Positions 8,383 to 17,532 of a DNA stretch of 64,000 nucleotides are shown piece by piece. The stretch is taken from the NCBI RefSeq assembly GCF_017873675.1, contig NZ_JAGGKK010000002.1, positions 246,732-310,731 of the forward strand. Direction: 5' to 3'. This stretch comes from Virgibacillus litoralis (lineage in GTDB: Bacteria; Bacillota; Bacilli; Bacillales; Amphibacillaceae). Under the pieces are notes generated by a model. The model ran no database searches. It was not told the origin of the DNA and saw nothing but the letters and a program-made list of their open reading frames with translations. How positions within the stretch are numbered: position 1 is the first letter of the stretch; every line of letters begins with the position of its first letter. The position numbers and the translations under genes were made by a program.

Positions 8383-9369
8383 CTAATTTTTTATATTCGC
8401 CGAAAACCATGTATTCATTTGCCCTAAAATATCATTCATCGCTGTTGTATCTTTAAATGAAGGAAGCTTAACTAACAATGGCTGTTTTGGAGCTGTGGTA
8501 CCCTTACCTTTCTTCTGCAGAATAAGTATACTCTTTATATTTTTCTCTGACTTAAACATACTTTCCGGAAGCCTCAAAACGCCAACAATATGCGCATGCT
8601 CCTGGATATAGGCATGCAGTTTATCCGATTGATCGCTGTCGAACAGAAAGTCAGGAATTACGAAAATTGAATACCCGCCATCTTTCGTATAATTCATGCT
8701 TTGTTCAATATACAAATGATGGGAATAAGAATGACCTTCATCCGCTTTTAGCTCAAAGTCATTCGCACGTACATCATCAGGATAATAGCCAACAGGTAAA
8801 TCAGCTACAATTAAGTCAACTGGGTCCAAAAGGAATGGTGTTAAACTATCCTGATGAAAAAACTCCACTTCTTTCTTTTGTAAATTTGCGTTCAATACAG
8901 CAAGTTTAATTAATGTAGGATCAACTTCACTAGCAAACGTTTCTTCGGTATTTTTCAAATGGCCTAATACTGTTGTAAGCAAATTACCAGTTCCGCTGGC
9001 AGGATCAAACACACGTAGTTTTTCTTTTCCATTAGTAACCTTCTCTGCTAAATAGCCAACAAATAGCGCAACTGTTTCTGGTGTCATTAAATGCTGTTGC
9101 TGCGTTGTCCCTTTCATACCTTTTAAGATAGCCAATTGTACAGCTTTACGAATTTCTTCGGTTTGATATGTGTGTATATCAATATCCTTTATTATCGTTT
9201 GAAGTTTATGTTTTAAGACATCATCTATTTCCTCGGCAACATGCTCGTGAAAAAATACCTCCAATGTCATAGCTAGACTATCCAAGTATGTTTCGTTCAC
9301 ATGCTGTTGTACTGTATCAGTAGCGTTATCTATCTTTTCAAATAAAACTTCTACATTCATTTTTTCCAT
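8383..9369 (-). CDS. ytxK: Class I SAM-dependent methyltransferase, N6-adenine MTase-like
   Basis: 328 residues from ATG 9369 (GGAGG is 11 bases upstream; a TTG two codons earlier at 9375 is the alternative). Helical N-terminal region (1-95) followed by a Rossmann methyltransferase domain: FDPASGTGNLLTTVL is the SAM-binding motif, and DLIVADLPVGYYP occupies the place of the NPPY motif, here DLPV. Homologous to B. subtilis YtxK, found upstream of ackA there too. Resembles the M subunit of type I restriction systems, but no specificity or restriction gene is near, so it is probably a stand-alone enzyme of unknown target. Confidence 0.85.
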   Translation of the reverse strand: MEKMNVEVLFEKIDNATDTVQQHVNETYLDSLAMTLEVFFHEHVAEEIDDVLKHKLQTIIKDIDIHTYQTEEIRKAVQLAILKGMKGTTQQQHLMTPETVALFVGYLAEKVTNGKEKLRVFDPASGTGNLLTTVLGHLKNTEETFASEVDPTLIKLAVLNANLQKKEVEFFHQDSLTPFLLDPVDLIVADLPVGYYPDDVRANDFELKADEGHSYSHHLYIEQSMNYTKDGGYSIFVIPDFLFDSDQSDKLHAYIQEHAHIVGVLRLPESMFKSEKNIKSILILQKKGKGTTAPKQPLLVKLPSFKDTTAMNDILGQMNTWFSANIKN

Positions 9370-9448
9370 AATCAATAAGTCCTCCGTTCAATCCATCTAT
9401 CTAAAGCATTTCTAGTGTAACAAATCATCTATGTATATGTACAAAAAT

Positions 9449-9475
9449 CTCTCCTGCTATCGAGTAACAGGAGAG
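9449..9475 (-). terminator. Terminator of tpx
   Basis: Perfect arms CTCTCCTG/CAGGAGAG with an 11-base loop, followed on the minus strand by ATTTTTGT. Confidence 0.8.
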
Positions 9476-9488
9476 TTTAATTTCAATA

Positions 9489-9989
9489 CTATTTTGCTTT
9501 TTTAGCTTCTTCTAGCGCTTTATCATAATCAGGATGATTCGTTACCTCGCTTACATATTCCAAATATGTAACTGTGTTAGTTGAATCAACCACGAAAATT
9601 GATCTTGATAATAACCGTAATTCCTTGATTAATACGCCATAATTTTCACCGAAGTTTGCATCACGATGGTCGGATAACATTTCAAGTTCATTAACTTTAT
9701 TCACTTCACGCCAGCGCGCCTGAGCAAACGGCAGGTCCATACTAATAGTTAATACTTGCACATTACCTATATCTTCTGCTTCCTTATTAAACCTCTGAGT
9801 CTGTTCAGAACAAACTCCAGTATCAATAGAAGGTACGACACTTATTAATTTTACTTTATCTTTATAATCATCCAATTTAACTTCTTTAAGATCATTGGAT
9901 AATACAGTAAAGTTTGGCGCTTGATCACCTACTGAAATCTCATTGCCTAGAAGTGTGACAGGATCCTGATTAAATGTAACGTTAGTCAT
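9489..9989 (-). CDS. tpx: Thiol peroxidase lacking the resolving cysteine
   Basis: 166 residues from ATG 9989; AGGAGG is 10 bases upstream, whereas the more distal ATG at 9998 is only one base from it. Thioredoxin-fold peroxidase: APNFTVLSNDLKEVKL, VVPSIDTGVCSEQT with peroxidatic Cys60, and DLPFAQARW. The resolving cysteine of typical Tpx (Cys95 in E. coli, in a W/F-C context after DLPFAQ) is Arg94 here, and Cys60 is the only cysteine in the protein. It therefore cannot form the usual intramolecular disulfide and may act as a 1-Cys enzyme recycled by another thiol. Same position as B. subtilis tpx (ytgI). Confidence 0.93.
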   Translation of the reverse strand: MTNVTFNQDPVTLLGNEISVGDQAPNFTVLSNDLKEVKLDDYKDKVKLISVVPSIDTGVCSEQTQRFNKEAEDIGNVQVLTISMDLPFAQARWREVNKVNELEMLSDHRDANFGENYGVLIKELRLLSRSIFVVDSTNTVTYLEYVSEVTNHPDYDKALEEAKKAK

Positions 9990-10081
9990 ATGAATCATTC
10001 CTCCTAAAAATTTTATCCTTGCACACTCCCATTATGAATTTTTTGCCATTTAATGTCCACTATTATAATTATACAGGGTCA

Positions 10082-10615
10082 TTATATATCATATCTTGTT
10101 TGGTCTTCTGATGGCTGCTGTTCCTGTTGCCGCTGACTACCCTGACGATTTGAATTCTGCTGGTCAGATTGTTGCTGACCTCGTCCAGATTTTTCTTTAT
10201 TTTTAGGGGACTGAGCTGACTCTTTTAAAATTTGCTGGATTTTTTCAACTGCCTTTGGAGCAAAGTCAAGCATCTTCTCATAAATATGCGTGTTCTCATC
10301 CAAGTGAACCATCTTAATTCCCTTTGGACTTACAATTAAAAACGCAACTGGTGTAATGGATACGCCTCCGCCACTACCTCCGCCAAATGGTAATGAGCTT
10401 CCACTACTTGAGTCACTTTTACTTTGTCCTGAACCACCTGAACTGAATTCACTTCCACCTGCAGCAAAACCAAATCCTACTTTTGAGACCGGTATAATTA
10501 CACTGCCATCTGGGGACTCAACCGGGTCTCCTATAATCGTATTAACCTCTATCATATCTTTTAAATTTTCCATAGCTGTTGTCATTAAACCTTGAATAGG
10601 ATGTTCCTCTGCCAT
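10082..10615 (-). CDS. ytfJ: YtfJ/GerW family sporulation protein
   Basis: 177 residues, ATG at 10615 with AAAGGAGG. Residues 1-120 carry the GerW/YtfJ domain (EEHPIQGLMTTAMENLKDMI, VIIPVSKVGFGFAAGGSE, GGGSGGGVSITPVAFLIV); the last 45 residues are a Gln/Ser/Asn-rich low-complexity tail. The family is made in the forespore in B. subtilis and GerW is needed for germination in Streptomyces. Second gene of the ytfI-ytfJ pair (22 bp). Confidence 0.9.
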   Translation of the reverse strand: MAEEHPIQGLMTTAMENLKDMIEVNTIIGDPVESPDGSVIIPVSKVGFGFAAGGSEFSSGGSGQSKSDSSSGSSLPFGGGSGGGVSITPVAFLIVSPKGIKMVHLDENTHIYEKMLDFAPKAVEKIQQILKESAQSPKNKEKSGRGQQQSDQQNSNRQGSQRQQEQQPSEDQTRYDI

Positions 10616-10637
10616 GATAATTCCTCCTTTAATCTGC

Positions 10638-11207
10638 TTAAATAATCGCTTCTTTATTTACTGGATATTTACGTATCACTTTAAGAATTCCGTATATAGC
10701 TTGCCCTATCCTTATTGATACAATGCAATCGAATTTTGACTCTATATATTTTTGATTAAAAAGCGGAACAACAGAAATAACTGGATCACATTTTATATTA
10801 CTCTTTGCATTAATTAACCCTAATATCAATCCTTTGGTCCCCCAAATCCCCCCAGACACCATACCTGCTGAACTTGCATCCCCTGTTCCAAAATGAGTAT
10901 TCCAATTTAGCTTTTGAAAATATATTCGTTTCAGTAAGATGGTAGCCACATCATTTAAATCCTTTATCTTTTGAAGAAAATTATTACTATAACTATGTAA
11001 TAATTTTAGTATTTCTCGTATCGATTTATCCTCATAGGATTCCTCTGATAGGTCGATTAATTTATTCATTAATCGTATTCGATAAAAATAAACAGCTATA
11101 AAAGCAGTTTGTTTTTCCTGATTTAGTATCACCGTACTATTAACCTTGATTTTTGAAAATAAAATTAAAATAATGACTAACACAAAAATAATCAACAGTA
11201 TTACCAT
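10638..11207 (-). CDS. ytfI: DUF2953 protein YtfI
   Basis: 189 residues from ATG 11207, which has GGGGTGG at good spacing; a GTG at 11216 overlaps that site. One N-terminal membrane helix (MVILLIIFVLVIILILF), then a domain with NWNTHFGTGDASSAGMVSGGIWG, the DUF2953 signature. Likely anchored in the membrane with the domain outside the forespore or cell. In B. subtilis ytfI precedes ytfJ, as here, and both are sporulation genes. Divergent from NAD kinase. Confidence 0.88.
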   Translation of the reverse strand: MVILLIIFVLVIILILFSKIKVNSTVILNQEKQTAFIAVYFYRIRLMNKLIDLSEESYEDKSIREILKLLHSYSNNFLQKIKDLNDVATILLKRIYFQKLNWNTHFGTGDASSAGMVSGGIWGTKGLILGLINAKSNIKCDPVISVVPLFNQKYIESKFDCIVSIRIGQAIYGILKVIRKYPVNKEAII

Positions 11208-11340
11208 AAATACCACCCCATATCATTTATTTTGCTACAAATTCGATAATTTACTCATACACTTTCAATCTGTTAGGAAAATTGAAATAGAAATGATATT
11301 CTTGAATAAGAATAATCTCAATCTGGAGGTACTGATAACG

Positions 11341-12138
11341 ATGCCAAATCGAAAAAATATTTATTTCTTTCATCAACAAAATAATCTTGAAAATAAATTG
11401 CAGCCACTAATTGAGCTTGCACAAAAAAACGATTTCACCATTGTGGATGATCACAAACAAGCTAATGTTATTATAAGTATTGGCGGTGATGGTGCATTTT
11501 TACAGGCTGTTCGAAAGACAGGATTCAGGCAGGATTGCCTGTATACAGGAATAACACAATCTAATGAGTCTGGACTATATTGTGATTTTAATATGGATAA
11601 CTTTGACGAAATGCTGCATTCAATGGTTAATGAAGAGATGGAGGTTCGTCGTTTTCCAGTCATAAACATACAGGTTAATGGAGAAACTTCGTTTAATTGT
11701 TTAAATGAGGTTAGTATTCGTTCTACCATCATTAAAACAATTGTAATTGATGTTCATATTGATGACATGCACTTTGAAACATTTAGAGGTGACGGATTAA
11801 TTGTCGCTACACCTACAGGCAGTACTGGCTACAATAAATCAACTCAGGGAGCCATAATTGATCCAAAAATCCCATGTTTTCAAGTATCAGAACTCGCTTC
11901 CCTTAATAACAACCGCTATCGTACATTAGGATCCTCCTTTGTCTTAAGTAAGGATCGAAAGCTTACATTAGACATCATACAAGATGGAAACGATTATCCT
12001 GTTATCGGATTGGATAATGAGGCCTATTCCATTCGAAACATTAAGGATTTAACGGTGACCTTAAGTGATAAAGTAATTAAAACGGTGAAACTAAAAAACA
12101 ACTCCTATTGGGATCGTGTGAAACGAACATTTTTATAA
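11341..12138 (+). CDS. nadK2: NAD kinase, second paralogue type
   Basis: 265 residues from ATG 11341 (TGGAGGT upstream); the open frame continues upstream without similarity. Motifs: IISIGGDGAFLQAVRK (GGDG nucleotide/phosphate loop), GDGLIVATPTGSTGYNKS and a C-terminal all-beta domain. Phosphorylates NAD to NADP. Size and place beside ytfI-ytfJ match B. subtilis PpnKB (YtdI). Monocistronic, ending in the 55-bp palindrome. Confidence 0.93.
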   Translation: MPNRKNIYFFHQQNNLENKLQPLIELAQKNDFTIVDDHKQANVIISIGGDGAFLQAVRKTGFRQDCLYTGITQSNESGLYCDFNMDNFDEMLHSMVNEEMEVRRFPVINIQVNGETSFNCLNEVSIRSTIIKTIVIDVHIDDMHFETFRGDGLIVATPTGSTGYNKSTQGAIIDPKIPCFQVSELASLNNNRYRTLGSSFVLSKDRKLTLDIIQDGNDYPVIGLDNEAYSIRNIKDLTVTLSDKVIKTVKLKNNSYWDRVKRTFL

Positions 12139-12174
12139 AGAAAGAGACTTGGACTTTAGTGATTAGTGAAAGTA

Positions 12175-12228
12175 AAATCCGAACTATGATTCAAATTCTT
12201 GAAATAGAATTCGAATTAGTTCGGATTT
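12175..12228. repeat. 55-bp palindromic repeat, copy 2 (inverted)
   Basis: Reverse-oriented copy of the element at 3703-3757 (AAATCCGAACTA...GAATTAGTTCGGATTT with loop TGAAAT). It lies between convergent nadK and ytcJ and probably terminates transcription in both directions. Confidence 0.82.
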
Positions 12229-12285
12229 ATTTGTTGCTGATTAGATATAATAGATCCAGTAATTAAAATTGAACGTTCTAAACAT

Positions 12286-13884
12286 CTAACCTGCATTATT
12301 ATTATATACGATGTCCCCATCAATAACAGTCATTGCCACTTCTATCTCATGAATATGCTCTGGATCAACCTGGAAAATATCCTCTTCCAAAATTGTAAAA
12401 TCTGCGGAATAACCATCAATAATCAGACCACGTTTATTTTCCTGTGTAATTGCACTTGCACTACCAACCGTATATAATCGAACTGATTCAAATAATGAAA
12501 GCCTTTCTTTCGGCTGGTATACCTCGCCATCATAATATGATTTTCGAAGCATGGCTGCCTGAATTCCTTGTAATGGATTAGCATCCTCAATCGGTGCATC
12601 TGAGCTACCAGCACAAAGTACACCACTATCCAGCATTGTTTTCCAGGCATATGCTAATTTAATTCTATCCTCACCTAATCTATCGAGAGCCCAAGGAAAA
12701 TCCGATGAAACAAACGCTGGCTGAATATCAACGACCACTGGTAATTCCTGAAGCATTTTTAAAGAAAAATCATTTAAAATTTGACCGTGGATAATCCTGT
12801 CACGTGCTCCATTTTGAAGTGGATATTTTTTAATTAATTTTGTTATTTCATCAACAGCTTGATCTCCAATAGCATGAACAGCTATTGGAAGACCATGTGC
12901 CCTGGCAGACCGTACAATTTCTTCCAAGTAATCAGAGTTATGAATCGCTACCCCGTAATTCTCAGGATCGTCCGTATATTCTTGTGTCAGCCATGCTGTT
13001 CGACCACCAAGAGCTCCATCTGAGAATATCTTAACAGCACCAAGTTCAACGTATTCTGTTCCATCCAAGTATCCTAAATTCTGATTAATCATGTCTTCCA
13101 TAACCTCATGATGAACAAGTAGATGTGCCTTGAATTTTTTGGCGTTTCCATTAATTGCATTTAAAAAGGCGTTGTATGTTTTTAGAAAACCGCCATAATA
13201 ATTGAGATCTTCACTGTGTCCACCTACTAAACCTTTTGCCAACAAATCATCGACAGCTATTTTTATAAGCTGCTGTAAAAATTCCTGTGATACATCAGGC
13301 ATTGCCTGTTTAATTAATTCCTGTGCAGTATCTAGAAATAAACCAGTAGTATCACCATTGTCGTCTCTTACGATAATTCCCCCTTGGGGATCTGGCGTCT
13401 GATCATTTATGTAAGATATATCCATTGCTTTTGTATTAGCTAAGAGTGCATGTCGGCATACACGTGTCAACATCATAGGGTTATCTGGGCAGATTTCATC
13501 CAACTCTTTTTTTGAAATAATTTCTGGGTTATCCCATTGATTTTCATTCCAGCCTTCTCCAATAAGCCACTCCCCTTCTGATAAATTAGCAGTACGGTTA
13601 AGAAGTGCTTCTTTTATTTCTTCCGGAGACTTCATTTGTGACAAGTCTAAATGCAGTAACTTTTCACCGTGTCCTATTATGTGCATATGACTGTCCACAA
13701 AACCAGGCAACATCGTTTTTCCTTTAAGATTAACTTCATTGTCAATTTTGTCATAGAAATCATGATATAATCTTTCATAAGTACCAACAGCTTTTATAAT
13801 ACCATCCTCTGTATAGACCGCTTCAACAGCATCACCTTCGTTTTCCATAGTATAAACTGAACCACCAAACCAAAGTCTTCCCAT
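12286..13884 (-). CDS. ytcJ: YtcJ-type amidohydrolase
   Basis: 532 residues from ATG 13884, which has GGGAG at eight bases; the ATG at 13905 has no site. Amidohydrolase-3 family of the metal-dependent TIM-barrel superfamily: MLPGFVDSHMHIIGHG carries the HxH metal ligands, HAIGDQAVD and SSDAPIEDANPLQGIQ hold further ligands including the catalytic Asp. The small beta-sandwich is made from both termini. Substrate of YtcJ proteins is not established; relatives include N-substituted formamide deformylases. No signal peptide, so cytosolic. Confidence 0.88.
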   Translation of the reverse strand: MGRLWFGGSVYTMENEGDAVEAVYTEDGIIKAVGTYERLYHDFYDKIDNEVNLKGKTMLPGFVDSHMHIIGHGEKLLHLDLSQMKSPEEIKEALLNRTANLSEGEWLIGEGWNENQWDNPEIISKKELDEICPDNPMMLTRVCRHALLANTKAMDISYINDQTPDPQGGIIVRDDNGDTTGLFLDTAQELIKQAMPDVSQEFLQQLIKIAVDDLLAKGLVGGHSEDLNYYGGFLKTYNAFLNAINGNAKKFKAHLLVHHEVMEDMINQNLGYLDGTEYVELGAVKIFSDGALGGRTAWLTQEYTDDPENYGVAIHNSDYLEEIVRSARAHGLPIAVHAIGDQAVDEITKLIKKYPLQNGARDRIIHGQILNDFSLKMLQELPVVVDIQPAFVSSDFPWALDRLGEDRIKLAYAWKTMLDSGVLCAGSSDAPIEDANPLQGIQAAMLRKSYYDGEVYQPKERLSLFESVRLYTVGSASAITQENKRGLIIDGYSADFTILEEDIFQVDPEHIHEIEVAMTVIDGDIVYNNNAG

Positions 13885-14003
13885 ATAAAATACTCCCATC
13901 AACAAAATTTCTACTCTTCTATGAGCACTTTACCTACTTAAAGCAGAAAAATCAAGAAAGAAAATCAGGAGACTTAATAGTAAAAGCATTAGTATACTTA
14001 AAA

Positions 14004-14026
14004 GGGCTACCCTTAAAGGATAGCCC
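14004..14026 (-). terminator. Terminator of the SASP gene
   Basis: Arms GGGCTATCC and GGGTAGCCC around TTTAA, followed by TTTTAAG on the minus strand, 24 bp past the stop codon. Confidence 0.8.
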
Positions 14027-14049
14027 TAGCCATTATTATTATATTGTTG

Positions 14050-14253
14050 TTATTGTGACATTCCGCCAAATTGTTGTTCAGCAGACTGAACAAGACGTTT
14101 TGTGATTTCTCCACCAACAGATCCGTTTGAGCGAGAAGTTGAGTCAGGACCAAGTTGAACACCAAATTCCTGAGCGATCTCAGTTTTCATTTGGTCTAAT
14201 GCTTGTTGTGCACCAGGTATAACTAATTGGTTTGAACTATTGTTGCTAGCCAT
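14050..14253 (-). CDS. sspA: Small acid-soluble spore protein, alpha/beta type
   Basis: 67 residues from ATG 14253 behind AAGGAGGTGATG. Opens [19 protein letters not shown] and contains [32 protein letters not shown], the two conserved helices that coat spore DNA; the E-I between the helices is the GPR protease site region (TEIAQEF). Made in the forespore, protects DNA from UV and heat. The position before thiI matches B. subtilis sspA. Which of several paralogues it is cannot be told from sequence alone. Confidence 0.95.
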   Translation of the reverse strand: MASNNSSNQLVIPGAQQALDQMKTEIAQEFGVQLGPDSTSRSNGSVGGEITKRLVQSAEQQFGGMSQ

Positions 14254-14262
14254 GTTCATCAC

Positions 14263-14888
14263 CTCCTTGATACTTCTATATTGTGTAGCAAGAAGGATTT
14301 TTAAACTGGTAGTTGTTGTTAGTTAAGAGAAATTTTATGAGTGCTATTTTCCTAAGCTAACGAGTTCAGTTTTAGGGGGAGAAAACAATTTTCTTAGTTT
14401 TTAATACCCGAATAATATTGTCATGGTATGCTTGTGTACTTAAACTGGCAGGATTATACAATAAGGGAATTAAGTATTGCCACTTGGAATGAGGAATCGA
14501 CAGATAATCGAAGTGAATCCTCGTTCCACTAAATAGCAGAAAAGGTTCTCTTTGAAGGGTGAGTCGGATCCTCGTTCCGTTAAAAGCAGAAAATCAGCCA
14601 AATTTGAGGCAAATATGACAAATAGCGGAATGAGGATCCGTAACAGTCGAAGCGGATCCGAAATGTATGCTAAATTATTATGAGACTTTTAATGTTATTA
14701 CATATTCCTCTCTAACTGAATCCGTATTTCGTAAGCATAGTTGCAATTGATAAACTGCAAAGTAACATGGATAAATAGCTGTGTGCTGTGACAGCGTTTC
14801 GGAAAATACAAAAAATCTCACAGTGGGCGGCCTTTACGAGCAAGGTAGACTAAGAACGCCACGTCCTATGGCAACTTCTGCCAAGCCT
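14263..14888. other. Long intergenic region with palindrome cluster
   Basis: 626 bp between sspA and thiI without a supported gene. The middle holds four copies of a GGAATGAGGATCC-type word in both orientations (separate entry). Near the thiI end (14851-14887) lies ACGCCACGTCCTATGG and TTCTGCCAAGCC, resembling the ACGTCCTG words at 51.9 kb and typical of repeat debris. Confidence 0.6.
14486..14660. repeat. Cluster of GGAATGAGGATCC palindromic words
   Basis: Copies: GGAATGAGGAATC at 14486-14498, GAATCCTCGTTCC at 14515-14527 (inverted), CGGATCCTCGTTCCG at 14565-14579 (inverted), CGGAATGAGGATCCG at 14626-14640, and a half copy GCGGATCCG at 14652-14660. Each inverted copy is followed by a similar (A)CTAAATAGCAGAAAA or GTTAAAAGCAGAAAA. 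The units could fold into two long nested hairpins. Confidence 0.7.
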
Positions 14889-16091
14889 TTATAAAAGATC
14901 TTCGAATTCCTTTTTCGCATCTGTTTGATTAGTTAGTTTAACAACTTCAATCCCACTTATTGTCTCTTCTATTAATGCAGAAAAGTCTTCCTGTGACTCA
15001 AACATATTCACTTTCTCTCTAGCAGGTTTCGTCTTTGGTGACTTTGGAACAAAAATAGTACAGCAATCCTCATAAGGACGAATTGAAATATCATACGTAT
15101 CAATTTTTCTTGAAATATTAATAATATCATTCTTATCCATTGCAACTAATGGTCTGATGATTGGATAATTTGTTACTTCATTTATTGCATTCATACTTTC
15201 CATTGTTTGACTTGCTACCTGGCCAAGGCTTTCGCCAGTGGTCATCGATAAAATAGACTCATTCCTGCATACCTGTTCACTAATACGCATCATCATGCGG
15301 CGCATAATTGTCATTGCATACCCGTCAGGCATTTCACGAAAAATATGCTGCTGCAATTTAGTAAATGGAACAACGTGAACTTTGATCGAATGCCCATATT
15401 CCGTCAGTTTCTCTGCTAAGTCCATTACTTTCTGTTTCGAACGTTCACTCGTAAATGGTGGTGAATGAAAATGAATAGCCTCTAATTGAACACCACGTTT
15501 CATAGCAAGGTATCCCGAAACAGGGCTGTCAATTCCACCTGACAAAAGCAGCAAAGATTTTCCTGATGTACCCACCGGTAATCCGCCGAGCCCTGGAATT
15601 ACACTGGATGTAATATAAGTTGCTTCTGTTCTAATTTCAACTTTGATCTCCAAATCTGGCTGGTGAACATTAACCGTATAGCCAGTTGTACTTGATAAAA
15701 GATGCCCACCCAGCACCTGGTTCATATCCTGTGAACGAACAGGAAAATTCTTATCAATCCGTTTTACGGAAACTTTAAACGAATTAACATTTTCACTATT
15801 ATTTAGTGCCCATAATGCTGCTTGTTTAATTTCCTCTTCATCGTTACGAACCTTAACTGCCAGACTAAGGCTTTGAATTCCAAAAACTTCACTGCACCTT
15901 TGCATAACAGGGTCAGGTTCATGCCCATTTAATAGGACAAACATTCTACCTTGTGTACGTTTTACTTTTACCTCAGGAAAGGCCTTTAACTTTCTGCGAA
16001 TATTACTTTGCAGTTGTACGATAAACTTCTTTCTATTTTTACCTTTAAGAGCCATTTCCCCGTATCGTATTAAAATATGATCATATTGCAT
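14889..16091 (-). CDS. thiI: tRNA 4-thiouridine synthase ThiI
   Basis: 400 residues, ATG at 16091. Ferredoxin-like and THUMP domains (1-165), then a PP-loop ATP pyrophosphatase (LLLLSGGIDSPVSGY). It has the short Firmicute form: the C-terminal rhodanese domain of E. coli ThiI is absent. It adenylylates U8 of tRNA and receives sulfur from a partner desulfurase. The gene follows nifZ by 6 bp, and in B. subtilis NifZ is that sulfur donor, so the pair is a functional unit. Confidence 0.96.
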   Translation of the reverse strand: MQYDHILIRYGEMALKGKNRKKFIVQLQSNIRRKLKAFPEVKVKRTQGRMFVLLNGHEPDPVMQRCSEVFGIQSLSLAVKVRNDEEEIKQAALWALNNSENVNSFKVSVKRIDKNFPVRSQDMNQVLGGHLLSSTTGYTVNVHQPDLEIKVEIRTEATYITSSVIPGLGGLPVGTSGKSLLLLSGGIDSPVSGYLAMKRGVQLEAIHFHSPPFTSERSKQKVMDLAEKLTEYGHSIKVHVVPFTKLQQHIFREMPDGYAMTIMRRMMMRISEQVCRNESILSMTTGESLGQVASQTMESMNAINEVTNYPIIRPLVAMDKNDIINISRKIDTYDISIRPYEDCCTIFVPKSPKTKPAREKVNMFESQEDFSALIEETISGIEVVKLTNQTDAKKEFEDLL

Positions 16092-16097
16092 AGTTAT

Positions 16098-17237
16098 CTA
16101 CTCCATTACTGCTTTTAGTTGATTTACTGCTTCCTCTAACGCCTTTAAAAACGTATCAATTTCACTTTTAGTTGTATCATAGGACATGCTGATGCGAAGT
16201 GCAGATGTGGAACGATCTGTGTCATACCCGCAAGCCGCTAATATTTTACTCTCATCCGCCTGTTTAGAAGAACAGGCAGATTTAGTTGAAATATATATTT
16301 GCTTTTCTCCAAGCATATGAATAATTACTTCAGGCTTTAATCCCGGTACAGAAATGTTCATAATGTGTGGTGCTGCCTCTTTTGGCGTATTAATTACCAC
16401 ACCTTCCATTTCAGCCAGTTTGTTCCGGAGAAACTTTTGTAGCTGATACATGTCCTTAACTTCTGTCTTTTCTCGTTCTTTTATTAACCTTAATGCTTTT
16501 ACAATTGAAACAGCACCAGCAAGGTTCTCAGTCCCAGAACGGAGAGAACGTTCTTGACTTCCACCGTGAAGCAACGGATACATCGTTGTCTTTTTATTCA
16601 CATATAAAATACCAGTTCCTTTTAATCCGTGAAGTTTGTGTCCTGAAATGGTGCATAAATCAATTCCGCTATTTTTGAGTTCTAAAGGAACCTTACCCAT
16701 GCCCTGAACATTATCTACATGAAAAAAAACCTTTGGATACTGTTTAAGAATTTCTCCGATTTTTTTGATTGGCTGAATTGATCCGAGCTCATTATTAACA
16801 TGCATCATACTTACCAGAATCGTATCATTCCTAATTGAATTCGTTAAATCCTCTATAGAGATTACACCATTTTTATCAACAGGTAAATATGTTAGTGTAA
16901 ATCCTAGATTCTCCAGACTGTTGCATGCCTCATAAACAGAAGGATGCTCAATTTCAGTTGTGATTATGTGCTTACCACGCCCCTGGTGTTTAAATGCAAT
17001 TCCCTTTATAGCCAGGTTATTCCCCTCAGTTCCTCCAGAAGTAAAAATAACTTCATCCTGTTGAACATTTAGCAACTGTGATGCTTGCTCTTTCGATTTT
17101 ATTAATAATTTTTCAGCTTCACCGCCAAGTTGATGAATGCTGGATGGATTGGCAAAAAATCGCTCAGTAGCCTGATAAAAACTATTAAGAACGGACGGGT
17201 CTGGTTTCGTCGTTGCGCTGTTATCTAGATAAATCAT
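16098..17237 (-). CDS. nifZ: Cysteine desulfurase NifZ (IscS/NifS family)
   Basis: 379 residues, ATG at 17237 behind AAGGAG. PLP-dependent aminotransferase fold: MIYLDNSATTKPDP at the N-terminus, ISGHKLHGLKGTG with the PLP lysine, and STKSACSSKQADES with the persulfide cysteine on its mobile loop. Liberates sulfur from cysteine and passes it to ThiI. No IscU, IscR or SufU is nearby, consistent with a dedicated tRNA-thiolation role rather than Fe-S assembly. Confidence 0.95.
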   Translation of the reverse strand: MIYLDNSATTKPDPSVLNSFYQATERFFANPSSIHQLGGEAEKLLIKSKEQASQLLNVQQDEVIFTSGGTEGNNLAIKGIAFKHQGRGKHIITTEIEHPSVYEACNSLENLGFTLTYLPVDKNGVISIEDLTNSIRNDTILVSMMHVNNELGSIQPIKKIGEILKQYPKVFFHVDNVQGMGKVPLELKNSGIDLCTISGHKLHGLKGTGILYVNKKTTMYPLLHGGSQERSLRSGTENLAGAVSIVKALRLIKEREKTEVKDMYQLQKFLRNKLAEMEGVVINTPKEAAPHIMNISVPGLKPEVIIHMLGEKQIYISTKSACSSKQADESKILAACGYDTDRSTSALRISMSYDTTKSEIDTFLKALEEAVNQLKAVME

Positions 17238-17276
17238 ATTTAATTCTCCTTAAAATTTTATAAGTGAAAGCAAGCT

Positions 17277-17475
17277 TTAGAAAACTTGGCAATCGTTAAA
17301 GGGATTATTATGAAAGTGTATTTCACTTTCTTTTAACCCCTATACCTGGAGTGCTAGCCTTAATGGCCAGTTCCTAAGCTACACTTATACTATTTATACA
17401 TTCATATTTGCCATTAGAAAAACTTGGCTTTCACCAAGTTTTAGAAGTGAAAACCAAAGTTTCACTTATACTCAT
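17277..17475. repeat. Two diverged copies of the three-hairpin repeat
   Basis: Copy at 17277-17395 (TTAGAAAACTTGGCAATCG, with an internal GAAAGTG...CACTTTC hairpin and TTAATGGCCAG) and at 17414-17470 (TTAGAAAAACTTGGC TTTC ACCAAGTTTT, then GAAGTGAAAAC). They fill the 295-bp gap between nifZ and the small membrane protein gene; nothing else was recognised there. Confidence 0.6.
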
Positions 17476-17532
17476 AAATATTTCTTCTGCTGATAGTATT
17501 AAACTTATCTTTCCCATAAATACTCTTTACAA

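Noticed and set aside
8383..9375. YtxK as a restriction-modification methyltransferase
   Set aside because: No specificity or restriction subunit is nearby, the motif reads DLPV, and the same stand-alone gene occurs upstream of ackA in B. subtilis.
11146..11340. Upstream extension of NAD kinase
   Set aside because: It overlaps the divergent ytfI start; ATG at 11341 has a TGGAGGT site and matches family length.
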